A DNA stretch of 64,000 nt from Verrucomicrobiia bacterium (lineage in GTDB: Bacteria; Verrucomicrobiota; Verrucomicrobiia; Opitutales; Opitutaceae): NCBI GenBank assembly GCA_011525695.1, contig WYBX01000078.1, positions 23,149-87,148 of the forward strand, written 5' to 3'. Shown piece after piece: positions 34,947-45,515 of this stretch. The notes below the pieces were generated by a model, which worked only from the letters and a program-made list of their open reading frames with translations, did no database searches and had not been told where the DNA came from. The position numbers were made by a program, and so were the translations under genes. Positions within the stretch are counted from its first letter, which is position 1. The number at the start of each line of letters is the position of its first letter.

Positions 34947-36227
34947 TTACCGAACAAAAGAAATGCCGGCGCGCACCGTTTCGGATTTGGTGCGATACGA
35001 GAGCAGACTTTCACTGTAGCCGTTGAAGTATTGCACGAGGAGGTAGGCCTCGAACTTCAGCAGCTGCGTGCGCACTGGCAGCGTCAGGTCGAGCTGAACC
35101 GACACGTGGTCGAAGTCCTTTCCGGCCCATGTGGTGGCGGCCAGCGACGGACCATCGGTGCGGCCAAAGACGAGTTGGAGCCGGCCGTAGCTGCGGTAGT
35201 CGTCGAGGTCCGGGTTGTTGTCGAGGCTACCGACATAGGCAAAGAACTCGGGCGCCACGATCAGGTGCCAGCCGTCGAGGCGGCCGAGCGCGAGGCCGGT
35301 CCGGGCGTAGACGACGTTGAGGCTGCGAGAAATGGGGCCGTCGCGGCCGTTCGACTCGTGCTTGTAGCCGGCCTGCAATCCCAGCCACGTGAGCCAGCCG
35401 TCGCTTCGCTCCGGTTGGGGCGCCATCGCTTGATAGATGATCTCGGGCATGTAGCTCGTGTCGTAGAACGGGCTGGAATCCGCGTCGATGTCCCAGAGCG
35501 ATCGCTGCGTGAAGCCGAACTGTAGCGTCTGGGTCATATGCGCCGGGCCGCTTTCACCGAATTCGAGCAGCTTGTATTTGAAGCTGAACTGGAATTTTGC
35601 GCCGGGCGCGTCCGGACCATAGATGAAGTAGATAGGCTCGTGCGTGTCCAAGCGGTCGACAAACGTCTGGCGCAAAGCGGCGGCGGCAGGTTGGGCTCGG
35701 CCGAGTGTCGTGGCGGGGCGTGGCGTGCCGCCGGTGGAGGCATTGCGCGGTGATGATGGTGCGGGGGCATCGATTTCGATCGCGGACCGGACTACACCGG
35801 CGTCAGCGAGTAAGACATCCAACGTCATCAGGCCAAGTGCGGCACCCGGCGAGATTTCGAGCGAGTAACTCCGAACTGCGAAGGAGCCGGCGGTGATCCG
35901 CAAGTGCGGCGGGACAGCGTTGTCTATGGCGTGCAGCTCAACGCGCGCCTGTTGCGCCGCGTTTCTGAGCTGCCCGGTCAGGGTCGGCGGAAATGCAACG
36001 GCGACGTTGCCCGAACCCCGGTTGAGCGCGGCGAGTTGCACCTCGATACGAGAGCCGGGCGCGACGGGAGCGATGGAAACGTTCAGGCTATGTACGACTT
36101 CATTCTCCACGGCATGGGATTCGGTCGCGTTGGATATAGCAAGCAGGCCGAAAAGAACGTAAATCAGAACGTCCGCAGCGCGGTGATGAGGATAGTGCTG
36201 AGGATCAGAACGTATGGCGGAACACAT
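34947..36227 (-). CDS. pldA: Outer-membrane phospholipase A (OMPLA)
   Basis: A 426-residue phospholipase A1. A signal peptide ends near SHA (residue ~39). A ~150-residue Pro/Ala-rich insert precedes a 12-strand barrel. The OMPLA active site is complete: HESNG with His 290 and Ser 292, and SRSLN with Asn 304 (PF02253 signature). It hydrolyses phospholipids in the outer leaflet when the outer membrane is disturbed. The ~150-residue N-terminal extension beyond the E. coli protein is unusual. Its start overlaps the end of the upstream kinase-like gene by ~20 bp. Confidence 0.88.
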   Translation of the reverse strand: MCSAIRSDPQHYPHHRAADVLIYVLFGLLAISNATESHAVENEVVHSLNVSIAPVAPGSRIEVQLAALNRGSGNVAVAFPPTLTGQLRNAAQQARVELHAIDNAVPPHLRITAGSFAVRSYSLEISPGAALGLMTLDVLLADAGVVRSAIEIDAPAPSSPRNASTGGTPRPATTLGRAQPAAAALRQTFVDRLDTHEPIYFIYGPDAPGAKFQFSFKYKLLEFGESGPAHMTQTLQFGFTQRSLWDIDADSSPFYDTSYMPEIIYQAMAPQPERSDGWLTWLGLQAGYKHESNGRDGPISRSLNVVYARTGLALGRLDGWHLIVAPEFFAYVGSLDNNPDLDDYRSYGRLQLVFGRTDGPSLAATTWAGKDFDHVSVQLDLTLPVRTQLLKFEAYLLVQYFNGYSESLLSYRTKSETVRAGISFVR

Positions 36228-36948
36228 ATAAGGCTTGAGCCGCGTCGCGTCCGAGCCACGTGCGGGGCACTAGAATGCTCAGTCGAGAAAACCAGCGCAG
36301 CAGTGGAAGCGTGCGGCGAAGGGCTTGCACCGTCCGCGGGGAAGGTTTGCCGCGCAGATATGCCGTCAAAAGCACGCGGACGTAGGCAGCAAGCTGATCG
36401 CGGGGAAATGCGCCGGCCGCCGAAACGAGGAATCGAAGTGTGTCGCGGGCCTGTGCGAGCGACGGGGGCATGCGAGCGGGGGGAGGCTCGTCCAGGTTTA
36501 GAAACGTGACGTCCCTCCCATCATAGGCGATATGCCGGAGCAGCGGATCACCGTGGCAGAATCCCGCACCGTGAATGCGTCCGAGCGCCTGGGCCACGCG
36601 TTCGAGCAGATTCAGCCGGCAGGCGGCGGACACTTCCTCTGCGAGCCAGCGGATCAATGTCGGCCCGGCGTCAGCAGTGATGAGGTAGTCCTCGCCGACG
36701 GCGAGCAGCCGCGGCGCCGGAAGGCCGGAGGCCCGCCATTGAATTATCCGGTGGGCTTCGTAACGCAGTGTTCCGGTAGGACTGAGATCCGGACGAAATC
36801 CGAGCCATGGGAGCACGTCTGCGATGCGATGGATGGGTCGGCGCGCCTGGGCTGCGAATTTCAGCCAGCCGACAGGCCAGTTGGTGGAGGCTGGAGAAAT
36901 GATTCGCGCGATTCGGGCAGAATCCCATCGCGCGGCCGTCGATTTCAT
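36205..36948 (-). CDS. Small kinase-fold protein (LPS/Kdo kinase-like)
   Basis: A 247-residue protein starting MKSTAARWDSARIARI. It is a shortened protein-kinase-like fold: a Gly-poor N-lobe, then HGAGFCHGDPLLRHIAYDGRDVTFLNLDEP, the catalytic HGD followed by DLDEP-like metal-binding residues, as in Bud32/RIO/KdkA-type proteins. KdkA/InaA-like kinases phosphorylate LPS sugars or small molecules. The neighbouring pldA suggests an outer-membrane lipid role. The substrate cannot be read. Confidence 0.65.
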   Translation of the reverse strand: MKSTAARWDSARIARIISPASTNWPVGWLKFAAQARRPIHRIADVLPWLGFRPDLSPTGTLRYEAHRIIQWRASGLPAPRLLAVGEDYLITADAGPTLIRWLAEEVSAACRLNLLERVAQALGRIHGAGFCHGDPLLRHIAYDGRDVTFLNLDEPPPARMPPSLAQARDTLRFLVSAAGAFPRDQLAAYVRVLLTAYLRGKPSPRTVQALRRTLPLLRWFSRLSILVPRTWLGRDAAQALYVFRHTF

Positions 36949-37180
36949 ATTCGGGGTGCATAAAGATGCTTCAGGCAAGTTTTCCGCGACGTGGTGCCTA
37001 GGAGTTTCCATCGTTGGTGTCGGTAGCTACCACCACGATCAGCAGGACCAGAATTACCATCACGAGGATCATACTCGGGAATGCGCGAGGTTTTCGGGGT
37101 ATCAGCTCCAATATGACGCCAACTGGGGAGGCTCGGACTCGCTGGCGGGGATCGGTTAACGCGGCACTGTAGAGACACCC

Positions 37181-38011
37181 TCAAGGGGGATCGGCGGAAC
37201 GGGGCGTGATTCCCCCCGTCGGAGCTGTCCCCAGCACGCTGGCGAGAAATTCGAGCCGCGGCGCGGGCTCGCTGACGGAAGCTAAGGAGAGATAGCGGGG
37301 GTTTTCGGAAACTGTGGCGGGAGCGGGAGACGCTGACACGATGCTCAGCGTGAATGGCGCCGCGAAGTGCACGGTCCGGAGGTCGTGAAGGTGATGGCGG
37401 CCGACCGGCAGACGCAGACCGGCACCAGTCGGGCTCTCAACGCGAAGGGTGACGGGCAGATCGTGCTCGCCCGGCGCCGCCGACGACATTACGGCGAGAG
37501 GGAGCACATAGACGGCCGCCTGTCCGGCCGCGAGATGAAGGCTGACAGTGCGGGCTTCGTCGAGCCCCAGAGCCGCATGCGGCCCGAAGCGAAATCGGAC
37601 GATGCGTTGCCGGGACGCATAGTTCTCGACGAAGAAAAGAACCCGGGTCGCCGACCCGGGGGCGAGCGAGTCCGGGTCGAAAAACACGGTGGCCGCGACA
37701 TTGCGGCAGGTGCAGATGATGTCGAAGCTAAGCACGTCCGTGAGCACGGCATGCGAACGCTGCTCGGCGGCGTGACCGCGGAAGCGCCCGACCAGATCCC
37801 AGATTGCCCAAACGGCTGCGACAACGAAGAGCACCGCGGCGAGACAGGCCCAGAGGCGCAGACCTTCGCGCCAGAGGACTAGGCCGCCGCCGGCCGCCGA
37901 GAAAGCGCAGAAAATCGCGACGAACAGCGCGAAGGGGCCGCCGCGGTGGCGCGGACCAACATCAGGAGTCGGATCGGCCGGTTCGGCCGTGAGAAGATTA
38001 AGTGGTTTCAT
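37181..38011 (-). CDS. Membrane protein with extracytoplasmic beta domain
   Basis: A 276-residue protein from ATG 38011 (MKPLNLLTAEPADPTP). Two transmembrane helices lie at about residues 27-75 (FALFVAIFCAFSAAGGGLVL and ACLAAVLFVVAAVWAIWDL). A ~170-residue domain follows with alternating hydrophobic strands, containing VFFDPDSLAPGSATRVLFFV and TVSLHLAAGQAAVYVLPL. It is probably a periplasmic beta-sandwich. No family is recognised. The gene is 11 bp downstream of the preceding membrane protein gene. Confidence 0.6.
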   Translation of the reverse strand: MKPLNLLTAEPADPTPDVGPRHRGGPFALFVAIFCAFSAAGGGLVLWREGLRLWACLAAVLFVVAAVWAIWDLVGRFRGHAAEQRSHAVLTDVLSFDIICTCRNVAATVFFDPDSLAPGSATRVLFFVENYASRQRIVRFRFGPHAALGLDEARTVSLHLAAGQAAVYVLPLAVMSSAAPGEHDLPVTLRVESPTGAGLRLPVGRHHLHDLRTVHFAAPFTLSIVSASPAPATVSENPRYLSLASVSEPAPRLEFLASVLGTAPTGGITPRSADPP

Positions 38012-38022
38012 CGTGCGACGGT

Positions 38023-38472
38023 TCAAAGCGGCCGATGACGGAGGTAGCCGGTCCTGGCGGCATGGACCAGGCCGACGAGAACGACCGATTTCAAAATCGC
38101 GCCGGCGAGCAAGCTGCGGGGCTCGAGCAGCCCGAGCGCACCATGAACGAGCAGGAACGTGACGATGGCCGTCATGGCGGCGCGGAAAGGCGCGTAGCGC
38201 GCCCAGCGCCACAACAGCACGAAGGCCGCGGCCAGCACGACGTCGGCGGCCAGTTCGACCTCGGGAGCAATGCCCGGTCGTGGCGAAGCGCCGAGCACGC
38301 GCTGATTGACGAGAACGAAGAGCGGATGAAGGCCGCTGAGGATCTGGACGACGCCGGCGACGAGAATCCAATCGCGGCCCGAGAGGAGCTGCTGCTCCTG
38401 GGCCGAGCGCCGTTGAGCCAGACGGAGGCGATGCAGAAGTTCCGGGGTGATCATAGAGGATGCGCTCACCAT
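38023..38472 (-). CDS. Small membrane protein (three or four helices)
   Basis: A 149-residue protein from ATG 38472 (MVSASSMITPELL); the ATG at 38454 is an alternative. Hydrophobic helices at about 37-56 (ILVAGVVQILSGLHPLFVLV), 75-95 and 105-130 indicate an inner-membrane protein. No family is recognised. Its start overlaps the MarR gene stop (TGATG), so it belongs to the efflux operon tail. Confidence 0.6.
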   Translation of the reverse strand: MVSASSMITPELLHRLRLAQRRSAQEQQLLSGRDWILVAGVVQILSGLHPLFVLVNQRVLGASPRPGIAPEVELAADVVLAAAFVLLWRWARYAPFRAAMTAIVTFLLVHGALGLLEPRSLLAGAILKSVVLVGLVHAARTGYLRHRPL

Positions 38473-39026
38473 CAGGGTTGGGCGGTCTGCGGGGCCAAAG
38501 CCTCGCCGGCGAACCGCAGGCGTTCGCAGATGCGTTCGAACGCAGCGATATCGTCGGACGGCAGCTGATGCACGATCTGGCCGGCCATCCTGAGATAGAG
38601 CGAAGCGGCCTTGGCGATCGCCTCCCGTCCTTTCGGTGTAAGAGTCACCCATACGGTGCGCCGGTCCCCTTGGGAATTTCGGCTCCGGACGATCCATCCC
38701 TTGCGTCTAAGGTCCTCGATCACGTCGGACATTGAGGCGCGGGTGATGGCGGCATATGGGGCGAGCTGCGAAGGGGTCGAGGGTGCGGGGTCGAGGGCCG
38801 AAAGAACCACCATCACGATGAACTTGTGATCGGTCCACCCGAGCGGGCCGAAGCTCCGCATGAACCCATGGTGGATGGCGCGCGCGGAAGCGGTAAACCG
38901 CGCCAACAGTTCGCCCGACCGCCAGTCGTTGGGCAGCCGCTTGCCGGCATTGCGCAAGCCGTCTGCCATGAGCCCGTGCCAATCCGGTGCGCAACGAGGT
39001 TTGGGGCGTGCTGCAAACGCTTTCAT
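38472..39026 (-). CDS. MarR-family regulator (second one of the efflux operon)
   Basis: A 184-residue winged-helix regulator. HTH and wing are visible: STPSQLAPYAAITRASMSDV, then VIEDLRRKGWIVRSRNSQGDRRTVWVTLTPKG. It follows the OMF gene by 26 bp, on the same strand. It should bind the operon promoter or a distant site. A second MarR gene opens the operon, so two MarR proteins may respond to different ligands. Confidence 0.88.
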   Translation of the reverse strand: MKAFAARPKPRCAPDWHGLMADGLRNAGKRLPNDWRSGELLARFTASARAIHHGFMRSFGPLGWTDHKFIVMVVLSALDPAPSTPSQLAPYAAITRASMSDVIEDLRRKGWIVRSRNSQGDRRTVWVTLTPKGREAIAKAASLYLRMAGQIVHQLPSDDIAAFERICERLRFAGEALAPQTAQP

Positions 39027-39052
39027 CGCGTGTCACCTGTTTTTGGTCGGCC

Positions 39053-40510
39053 TCATGGTTGAGGCGTTGAGGTGTCGTTTTGCCAGCCGCCACCGAGCGC
39101 GGAATAGAGCGCGGTGAGGTTGGCCAGCCGCGCCAGCCGTGCGTCGACGAGCGATTGCTCGGCCGCGAACAACTCCTGCTGGGAGAGCAGCACGGTGAGA
39201 AAAGGGTCGATGCCGGCGTCGAACCGCTGCTGCGTAAGCTCGTAGCGGCGCCGGGCCGCGTTCACGCGCGCCTGCTGCGCGGCAATAGTCCGGCCAATCA
39301 GGTTGCGGACGGCGAGCGCGTCGGCCACTTCGCGAAATGCGTTCTGAATCGCCTGCTCGTAATTGGCGATCTCGATGCGCTGCTCGATCCACGCGATGTC
39401 GAGTTGGGCTTTGTTCCGTCCACCGGCGAAGATCGGCAGCGTGATCGATGGCGCGAAACTCCACCGGCCGGAGCCGCTCTCGAACAGCCCCGACAGTTCG
39501 GTGCTGGCGCTGCCGCCAAAGGCGGTGAGCGTGATCGAGGGAAAGAATGCCGCCCGGGCCACACCGATGTTGGCGTTGGCGGCCTGCAGGACTTCCTCCG
39601 CCGCACGCACGTCGGGACGGCGGACAAGCAGGTCGGCGGGCAGACCCGCAGGAATGTCTTCCACGAGGGCCTGGGTCGCGAGCGAACCGGCCGGAGGAAG
39701 GTCGATGGGAAGCGGCGCGCCCACGAGCAAGACGAGTCCGTTTGCGAGTTGGGCGGCTTGCTGTTCAAGCGCGGCCACGCTCGCGCGGACGGCTTCCCGC
39801 TGGCCCTCGGCAGTGCGCAGGTCGAGTTCGGAGGTGACTCCGGCCTCGAAGCTCTGTCGATTGAGCTCGTAGGATTGCTCGGCGGCCCGGACCGTCTGGC
39901 GTGCCAGCGCGAGTTGCTCGTCGGCGGCCAAGGTCGCGAGGTATTGGCGGGCAACCGCTGAGATAAGGGCGATCTGTGCGCTGCGGCGGGCCTCCTCGGT
40001 CGCGAGGTACTGATGCAGCACCTGATTGCGCAGGCTCATGACCCGGCCGAAAAAATCGACCTCGTAGGACGGGATTTGCAGCCCGACGTCGTAAAATGAA
40101 CTGGTGCCGGCCCGGCCCGACGGGCTCAACGGGCTCAGGGTCGCTGGCGTCCGCTGACGGATCGCATCGCCCGTGGCGTCGAGCCCGGGAATCAGGATGG
40201 AGCGCTGGATGCTGTAGATGGAGCGGATGCGTTCGACGTTCAGGGCGGCGACGCGCAGGTCGCGGTTGTTCTCGAGCGCAAGCTGAATGATTCCGCGGAG
40301 CCGCGCGTCGCCGAAGAACTGCTGCCAGGCGAGGTCGGCGGCCGGATCAGCCGCCGCATTTGAGGCGTTCGCGGCATCGAGAGGATATGTCGGTGCAACG
40401 GGAGCTGCCGGGCGCTGATACTTCGGCGCAAGCGAGCAACCGGAGAGCAGCATGCCGAGGGCGAGCAACTTGATGATATGGCGGAGCAGAGTCATGGCGT
40501 TCCGGATCAT
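39053..40510 (-). CDS. Outer-membrane efflux lipoprotein (OMF, NodT/OprM type)
   Basis: A 485-residue lipoprotein from ATG 40510 ([11 protein letters not shown]); an ATG at 40495 is possible. The signal peptide ends in the lipobox LLSGC, after which APKYQRP matches NodT. Two OEP repeats follow (LRVAALNVERIRSIYSIQ and the second half near LDIAWIEQRIEIANYEQA, each cut here). It forms the trimeric outer-membrane channel for the RND pump. Its ATG overlaps the RND stop, giving translational coupling. Confidence 0.9.
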   Translation of the reverse strand: MIRNAMTLLRHIIKLLALGMLLSGCSLAPKYQRPAAPVAPTYPLDAANASNAAADPAADLAWQQFFGDARLRGIIQLALENNRDLRVAALNVERIRSIYSIQRSILIPGLDATGDAIRQRTPATLSPLSPSGRAGTSSFYDVGLQIPSYEVDFFGRVMSLRNQVLHQYLATEEARRSAQIALISAVARQYLATLAADEQLALARQTVRAAEQSYELNRQSFEAGVTSELDLRTAEGQREAVRASVAALEQQAAQLANGLVLLVGAPLPIDLPPAGSLATQALVEDIPAGLPADLLVRRPDVRAAEEVLQAANANIGVARAAFFPSITLTAFGGSASTELSGLFESGSGRWSFAPSITLPIFAGGRNKAQLDIAWIEQRIEIANYEQAIQNAFREVADALAVRNLIGRTIAAQQARVNAARRRYELTQQRFDAGIDPFLTVLLSQQELFAAEQSLVDARLARLANLTALYSALGGGWQNDTSTPQP

Positions 40511-43500
40511 TAGCGTTGCTCGGGATTTTCGACCGGTTTCACCCGGAAGAGCCGGGCGACGACGACGTAGAACACGGGGATCAAAAAGATCGCGAGGAAG
40601 GTGGCCGCGAGCATGCCCCCCAGCACACCGGTGCCGACGGAGTTCTGGCCGCCGGAGCCCGCGCCGCGAGCGATAGCGAGCGGCAACACGCCGAGGCCGA
40701 AGGCGAGCGAAGTCATGACGATGGGACGCAAGCGCTGGCGACACGCGAGAAGCGTCGCTTCGACCAGGCTCATGCCGCGGTTGTAACCATCGCGCGCAAA
40801 CTCGACGATCAGGATGGCGTTCTTGGCCGATAGGCCCACGACGGTGAGGAGCCCGACTTGGAAATAGACGTCGTTGTTTAGACCGCGAAGGGCGACTGCA
40901 AGCACTGCGCCGAGAATGCCGATCGGCACGACGAGCATGACTGAAAACGGCACTGCCCAGCTTTCATACAGGGCCGCGAGGCACAGGAATACTACCAGCA
41001 GCGAAATGGCATACAGAGCGGGAGCCTGGGCCCCGGACTGTTTCTCTTCGTAGGAAAGACCTGTCCATGCGAGGTCGAAACCGGGCGGGAGCTTGCGGGT
41101 GAGCTCTTCCATCGCGGTCATCGCCTCACCCGAGCTGCGGCCCGGTGCTGCCTGACCTTGGACCGTGATAGAAGGAAGGCCGTTGAAACGCGTCAGCGAG
41201 GGAGAGCCGTAAGTCCAGTCTCCGCCAACGAAGGTCGTGAGCGGCACCGGTTCGCCGGCGGAATTGGGCACATACCACCGGTTCAAGTCTTCGGGATTCA
41301 TGCGGAACGGCGCGTCTGCCTGCATGTAAATACGCTTCACGCGACCGCGGTGGCTGAAATCGCCGATGTAGGAGGAGCCCCACGTCGCCGCCAGCGTCTG
41401 GTTGACGAGGCCGAGCGGCACGCCGAGGGCGGAGGCTTTTTCCTCATCGATGTCGAGCTTGTATTGGGCGACATCGTCGAACCCGGTGGGGCGGGCGTTC
41501 ACAATACGCGGATCGGCGGCCGCGAGGCCCAGCATTTGGCCGCGAGCCTGCATCAGCGCCTCGTGCCCTTGGGCCGAGCGGTCGATGAGCTGGTATTCGA
41601 AGCCGTTGGCCGTGCCGAGCTCGATGATCGCCGGCGGAGGGAAGGCGAACACCAAGCCTTCGCGCAGTTGCGAGAAATAACCGGCCGCGCGACCTGCAAC
41701 CGCCATGACTTTTTGGTCGTCGGATTGCCGCTCTTCCCAGTCCTTCAGCTTCACGAAGCCTAAGCCGGCATTCTGTCCACGGCCACCGAAGCTGAACCCG
41801 GCGACAGTAAAGACCGACTTCACCGTGTCCTTCTCCTGCGTGAGAAAGTGATCGGTTACCTTCTTAAGAACCGTGCTGGTCTGCTCCTGCGTGGCGCCGG
41901 CGGGAAGCAGCACCTGCATCATGAGGACGCCCTGGTCTTCGTCGGGCAGGAACGATGACGGGATGCGCAGATAGACGACGCCCATTGCGACCAGGATGGC
42001 GGCATACACCAGAAGCGATCGCCCCCAGCGCCGGACCGATCGGTCGACGCCGACGACGTAGGTGTGGGTGGCCCGGCCGAAACCACGGTTGAACCAGCCG
42101 AAAAAGCCACGCTTCTCGGCGTGATGGCCCTGCGGAATCGGCTTCAGCAGCGTGGCGCACAACGCGGGAGTGAGCGTCAGCGCGACAAATACCGACAACA
42201 CCATAGCCGACACGATCGTGATGGAAAACTGCCGGTAGATGATCCCCGTCGCTCCGCCGAAGAAGGCCATCGGAACGAAAACGGCCGAGAGCACGATACC
42301 AATGCCCACGAGTGCGCCGGTGATCTGGTCCATCGACTTTCGCGTCGCTTCTTTCGGGGAAAGGCCCTCGTCGGCCATGAGGCGCTCGACGTTTTCAACG
42401 ACCACGATAGCGTCATCCACCAGGAGGCCGATGGCCAGCACCAGACCGAACATGGTCAGCGTGTTGATCGTGAAGCCGAAGGCGGCCATGCAGGCGAACG
42501 TGCCGAGGAGCACGACCGGAACTGCGATGGACGGGATGAGCGTCGCGCGGAAATTCTGGAGGAAGAGATACATCACCAGGAAAACCAGGATGACGGCCTC
42601 GATAAGGGTTTTGACGACCTCCTCGATGGAGAGGCGGATGAACGGAGTCGTGTCGAACGCGGCAGTGTATTTCAGGCCGACCGGGAAGAACGATTCCTGT
42701 GAGGCGAGGAAGGCGTTGAGCTGCCGGACGGTTTCCAGCGCATTAACGCCGACCGTCGGCCGGACGGCCAGGCCGGACGACGCATGCCCATTGAAGAAGG
42801 CGTCGATGGCGTAGTTTTCTCCTCCGAGAGCGATGTGCGCGACGTCGCCCAATCGAACCGTGCCACCATCGGGATTCGTGCGGAGCAGCACGTTGGCGAA
42901 CTCCTCGGGGGACTGCAGGCGGCTGCGTGCCGTGATCGTAGCGTTGAGTCGCTGGCCGGGAACGGCCGGGCTGCCTCCGAACTGACCGGCCGAAACCTGC
43001 GCGTTTTGTGCGGCGAGTGCACTCGAGATATCTGCGACGGTGATGCCGTAGTTCGCCATCTGATCCGCATTGAGCCAGATGCGCATCGCATACTGGCTGC
43101 CGAAAACAAACGTCTCCCCGACACCGGGGATCCGGCTGATCGGCTCCGCTAGGGTCGAATTCAGGAAGTCCGAGATGTCGTCGCGGGTCAGCGAATCGGT
43201 TTCAGAATAAAACGAATATACGACTAGGAAGTTGCGGACGGATTTTTGGACTCTCACCCCGAGGTTCTGCACCTCCTGGGGGAGCAGCGGGATGGCGAGT
43301 TGGAGCTTGTTCTGCACCTGGACTTGGGCGATGTCGGGGTTGGTGCCAGAGCGAAATGTGATCGTGATTGTGGCATTGCCGTCCGAATCGCTCGTGGTCT
43401 GCATGTAGAGCACGTTGTCGATGCCGGTCAGGTTCTGCTCGATGACCTGGGCAATGGTGTTCTCGACGGTCTCAGCCGATGCGCCCGGATAAGTGGCGGA

Positions 43501-43635
43501 GATCGCGACCTGGGGCGGGGCGATGTTTGGATACTGCCCAACCGGGAGGTTGCGGATGGAGATCAGGCCTGCCCCCACGAGGAACAGGGAAAGTACCCAC
43601 GCAAAAACAGGACGGTCGATGAAAAATCTGGCCAT
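40510..43635 (-). CDS. acrB: RND multidrug efflux transporter (AcrB/HAE1 type)
   Basis: A 1041-residue inner-membrane pump. It has the standard start [19 protein letters not shown], 12 helices, a TM4 relay [19 protein letters not shown] (the DD pair) and the TM10 Lys region [16 protein letters not shown]. Porter and docking domains are present at the expected positions. It exports hydrophobic drugs or bile-like compounds using proton motive force. It lies 43 bp after the membrane-fusion protein gene. The symbol denotes family only. Confidence 0.95.
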   Translation of the reverse strand: MARFFIDRPVFAWVLSLFLVGAGLISIRNLPVGQYPNIAPPQVAISATYPGASAETVENTIAQVIEQNLTGIDNVLYMQTTSDSDGNATITITFRSGTNPDIAQVQVQNKLQLAIPLLPQEVQNLGVRVQKSVRNFLVVYSFYSETDSLTRDDISDFLNSTLAEPISRIPGVGETFVFGSQYAMRIWLNADQMANYGITVADISSALAAQNAQVSAGQFGGSPAVPGQRLNATITARSRLQSPEEFANVLLRTNPDGGTVRLGDVAHIALGGENYAIDAFFNGHASSGLAVRPTVGVNALETVRQLNAFLASQESFFPVGLKYTAAFDTTPFIRLSIEEVVKTLIEAVILVFLVMYLFLQNFRATLIPSIAVPVVLLGTFACMAAFGFTINTLTMFGLVLAIGLLVDDAIVVVENVERLMADEGLSPKEATRKSMDQITGALVGIGIVLSAVFVPMAFFGGATGIIYRQFSITIVSAMVLSVFVALTLTPALCATLLKPIPQGHHAEKRGFFGWFNRGFGRATHTYVVGVDRSVRRWGRSLLVYAAILVAMGVVYLRIPSSFLPDEDQGVLMMQVLLPAGATQEQTSTVLKKVTDHFLTQEKDTVKSVFTVAGFSFGGRGQNAGLGFVKLKDWEERQSDDQKVMAVAGRAAGYFSQLREGLVFAFPPPAIIELGTANGFEYQLIDRSAQGHEALMQARGQMLGLAAADPRIVNARPTGFDDVAQYKLDIDEEKASALGVPLGLVNQTLAATWGSSYIGDFSHRGRVKRIYMQADAPFRMNPEDLNRWYVPNSAGEPVPLTTFVGGDWTYGSPSLTRFNGLPSITVQGQAAPGRSSGEAMTAMEELTRKLPPGFDLAWTGLSYEEKQSGAQAPALYAISLLVVFLCLAALYESWAVPFSVMLVVPIGILGAVLAVALRGLNNDVYFQVGLLTVVGLSAKNAILIVEFARDGYNRGMSLVEATLLACRQRLRPIVMTSLAFGLGVLPLAIARGAGSGGQNSVGTGVLGGMLAATFLAIFLIPVFYVVVARLFRVKPVENPEQR

Positions 43636-43678
43636 GTGAAAATTGGGACGAAACGGAGATGCTCGGCCGGTAAGCGCG

Positions 43679-44893
43679 TCAGCGGCTGGAGTCGGCGGCT
43701 TGTTTCGCGGCAGCGGGCTGCTTCTCCGCCGGCGCCGACTGCTTGGCGGCCGCGTCGACGGGCTGCACAGGCACGCCCGGGCGGATGCGTTGGAGGTTCG
43801 AGACGATCACGCGATCCCCCGCGGCGAGTCCGGACTCCACGATCCATTGGTCGCGATACACGCGACTCGTTTGAAGCGTGCGCAATTCGGCAGCGCCGTT
43901 GGCTCCGACGACGTAAGCGGTGGGATCACCGCGATAGTTGCGCGTGACGCCCTGCTGGGGCACGAGCAGGGCCTGCGGGTTGAACCCCTCCTCGTAACGG
44001 GCGCGGACGAAGGTGCCCGGCAGGAGCCGGCCTTCGGGATTGGGGAAAAGCGCGCGCAGAGTCACGGAACCGGTGGCGCGATCCACCGTGATGTCCGAAA
44101 ATTCCAGCCGGCCGCGGACCGGATACTCAGTTCCGTCCTCCGTGAGAAGCGTCACTTCGGGCTGCCCCTGGCTATCCCGCTTCATTCGTCCCTCCTCGAA
44201 TTCGCGGCGGATGCGGGCCACCTCCGAGCTGGGCTGCACAAGGTTGACGTAGATGGGATCGATCTGCTGCACCGTCGCCAGCAGCGTGGCCTGGCCGGCC
44301 TGCACATAAGCGCCTTCGGTGACTTCGGCGAGGCCGATGCGGCCGTCGATGGGCGAGCGCACCTTCGTGTAGCCAACGTCTATCTCGGCTGCCTGGACTG
44401 CGGCCTTGGCGGCGGCCACAGCGGCTTCGCCGACACCCATCGCCGCTACCGCATCGTCGTATTGCTGTTTGCTGACGGCGTTGGTGGCAACGAGCGGTTT
44501 GAACCGTTCCGCCTGAAGCTTGACCGAGACGAGATTGGCCTCGGCCCGTTGCAGCTCGGCGCGGGCTCGGGCGAGCACCGCCGCGTAAGGCGCCGGGTCA
44601 ATTTCGTAGAGCACGTCGCCTGCCTTCACTTCCGAGCCCTCGGTGAACAGTCGCTTCAGAACAATCCCGCTGACGCGCGCCCGCACCTGAGCAATTCGTC
44701 GCGCGGCCGTGCGACCGGGCAACTCGCGCGTAAACGCCACGGGAGAATGGGTGACCGTTATAACGTCAACCTGGACAGGACCGCCGGGGGGGCGCGGCGG
44801 AGCTTGGCGGGAGCAGCCGGTGGCCACCAGGGCCAAAACGGCGGCGAGCGAAAGGAGGGCCGGGCCGGACTTGAGCGGGAGCGAAGGGTGCAT
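43679..44893 (-). CDS. acrA: Efflux membrane-fusion lipoprotein (AcrA type)
   Basis: A 404-residue periplasmic adaptor. The lipoprotein signal ends at VATGCSRQ. The usual order is visible: lipoyl/barrel-sandwich half [20 protein letters not shown], alpha-hairpin ([20 protein letters not shown]), second lipoyl half [20 protein letters not shown], and a beta-barrel plus membrane-proximal domain. The tail is rich in Lys, Ala and Gln. It links the RND pump to the outer-membrane channel. It follows the first MarR gene by 23 bp. Confidence 0.92.
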   Translation of the reverse strand: MHPSLPLKSGPALLSLAAVLALVATGCSRQAPPRPPGGPVQVDVITVTHSPVAFTRELPGRTAARRIAQVRARVSGIVLKRLFTEGSEVKAGDVLYEIDPAPYAAVLARARAELQRAEANLVSVKLQAERFKPLVATNAVSKQQYDDAVAAMGVGEAAVAAAKAAVQAAEIDVGYTKVRSPIDGRIGLAEVTEGAYVQAGQATLLATVQQIDPIYVNLVQPSSEVARIRREFEEGRMKRDSQGQPEVTLLTEDGTEYPVRGRLEFSDITVDRATGSVTLRALFPNPEGRLLPGTFVRARYEEGFNPQALLVPQQGVTRNYRGDPTAYVVGANGAAELRTLQTSRVYRDQWIVESGLAAGDRVIVSNLQRIRPGVPVQPVDAAAKQSAPAEKQPAAAKQAADSSR

Positions 44894-44916
44894 CGGGGAA
44901 AAGGATTCGTGGAAGT

Positions 44917-45435
44917 TCAGAGACTCGGGTCAGGCGCGAAGGCCTCGCGCAGGCGAATACCGGCGTGTTCGACGAGCGCCGTTTCATACTCGTCGAGCAT
45001 CCCGGCTGCTCGCACGAAAGCGTCCACCGAGCTAGCAAGCGCCGTCGAGAAGACCTGGCGGCCGAGCGCGGTGGCCCGGATTTCTAGATCGGCGCGATTC
45101 CGCGGCGGGCGTTGCCGCGTGATCAGGCCCGAGATTTCAAGACGCCCCAATACTCCGGCGAGGGCCGGACGAGAAAGGCGGAGGTTCTTGGCGAGCCCCG
45201 CTTCGCCGTCGCCGGCCGCCTCGAGACCAGTAGGAACGAGATGTGCCAGGACCAGAAATCCCGTTTCGGTGAGGCCGCTGGCGCCGAGCTTGCGTCGGAG
45301 TCCTTGACCCATCGCTTGGCAGGCATCGAGCAGGTCCAGCAATGCGCGACACTTAAGTTCGTCCCTCGGGGAGCGATCACGGGCTAGCGCCAGAAACGCC
45401 TTCCGGAACGATGGATCGCAAGATGGACTAAGCAT
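44917..45435 (-). CDS. MarR-family regulator, first gene of efflux operon
   Basis: A 172-residue winged-helix protein: GLAKNLRLSRPALAGVLGRL recognition helices followed by wing ITRQRPPRNRADLEIRATALGR. It is transcribed together with the efflux genes and divergent from the LysR gene, with ~80 bp between. It probably represses its own operon, as many MarR proteins linked to RND pumps do. Confidence 0.87.
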   Translation of the reverse strand: MLSPSCDPSFRKAFLALARDRSPRDELKCRALLDLLDACQAMGQGLRRKLGASGLTETGFLVLAHLVPTGLEAAGDGEAGLAKNLRLSRPALAGVLGRLEISGLITRQRPPRNRADLEIRATALGRQVFSTALASSVDAFVRAAGMLDEYETALVEHAGIRLREAFAPDPSL

Positions 45436-45515
45436 CCGGTGACTCTAACACCTTCAGAAGCAAGTGCTGAGACTTTGAAGTTTGCACATTGATAGACAAA
45501 GGTTATCAGCATGGT

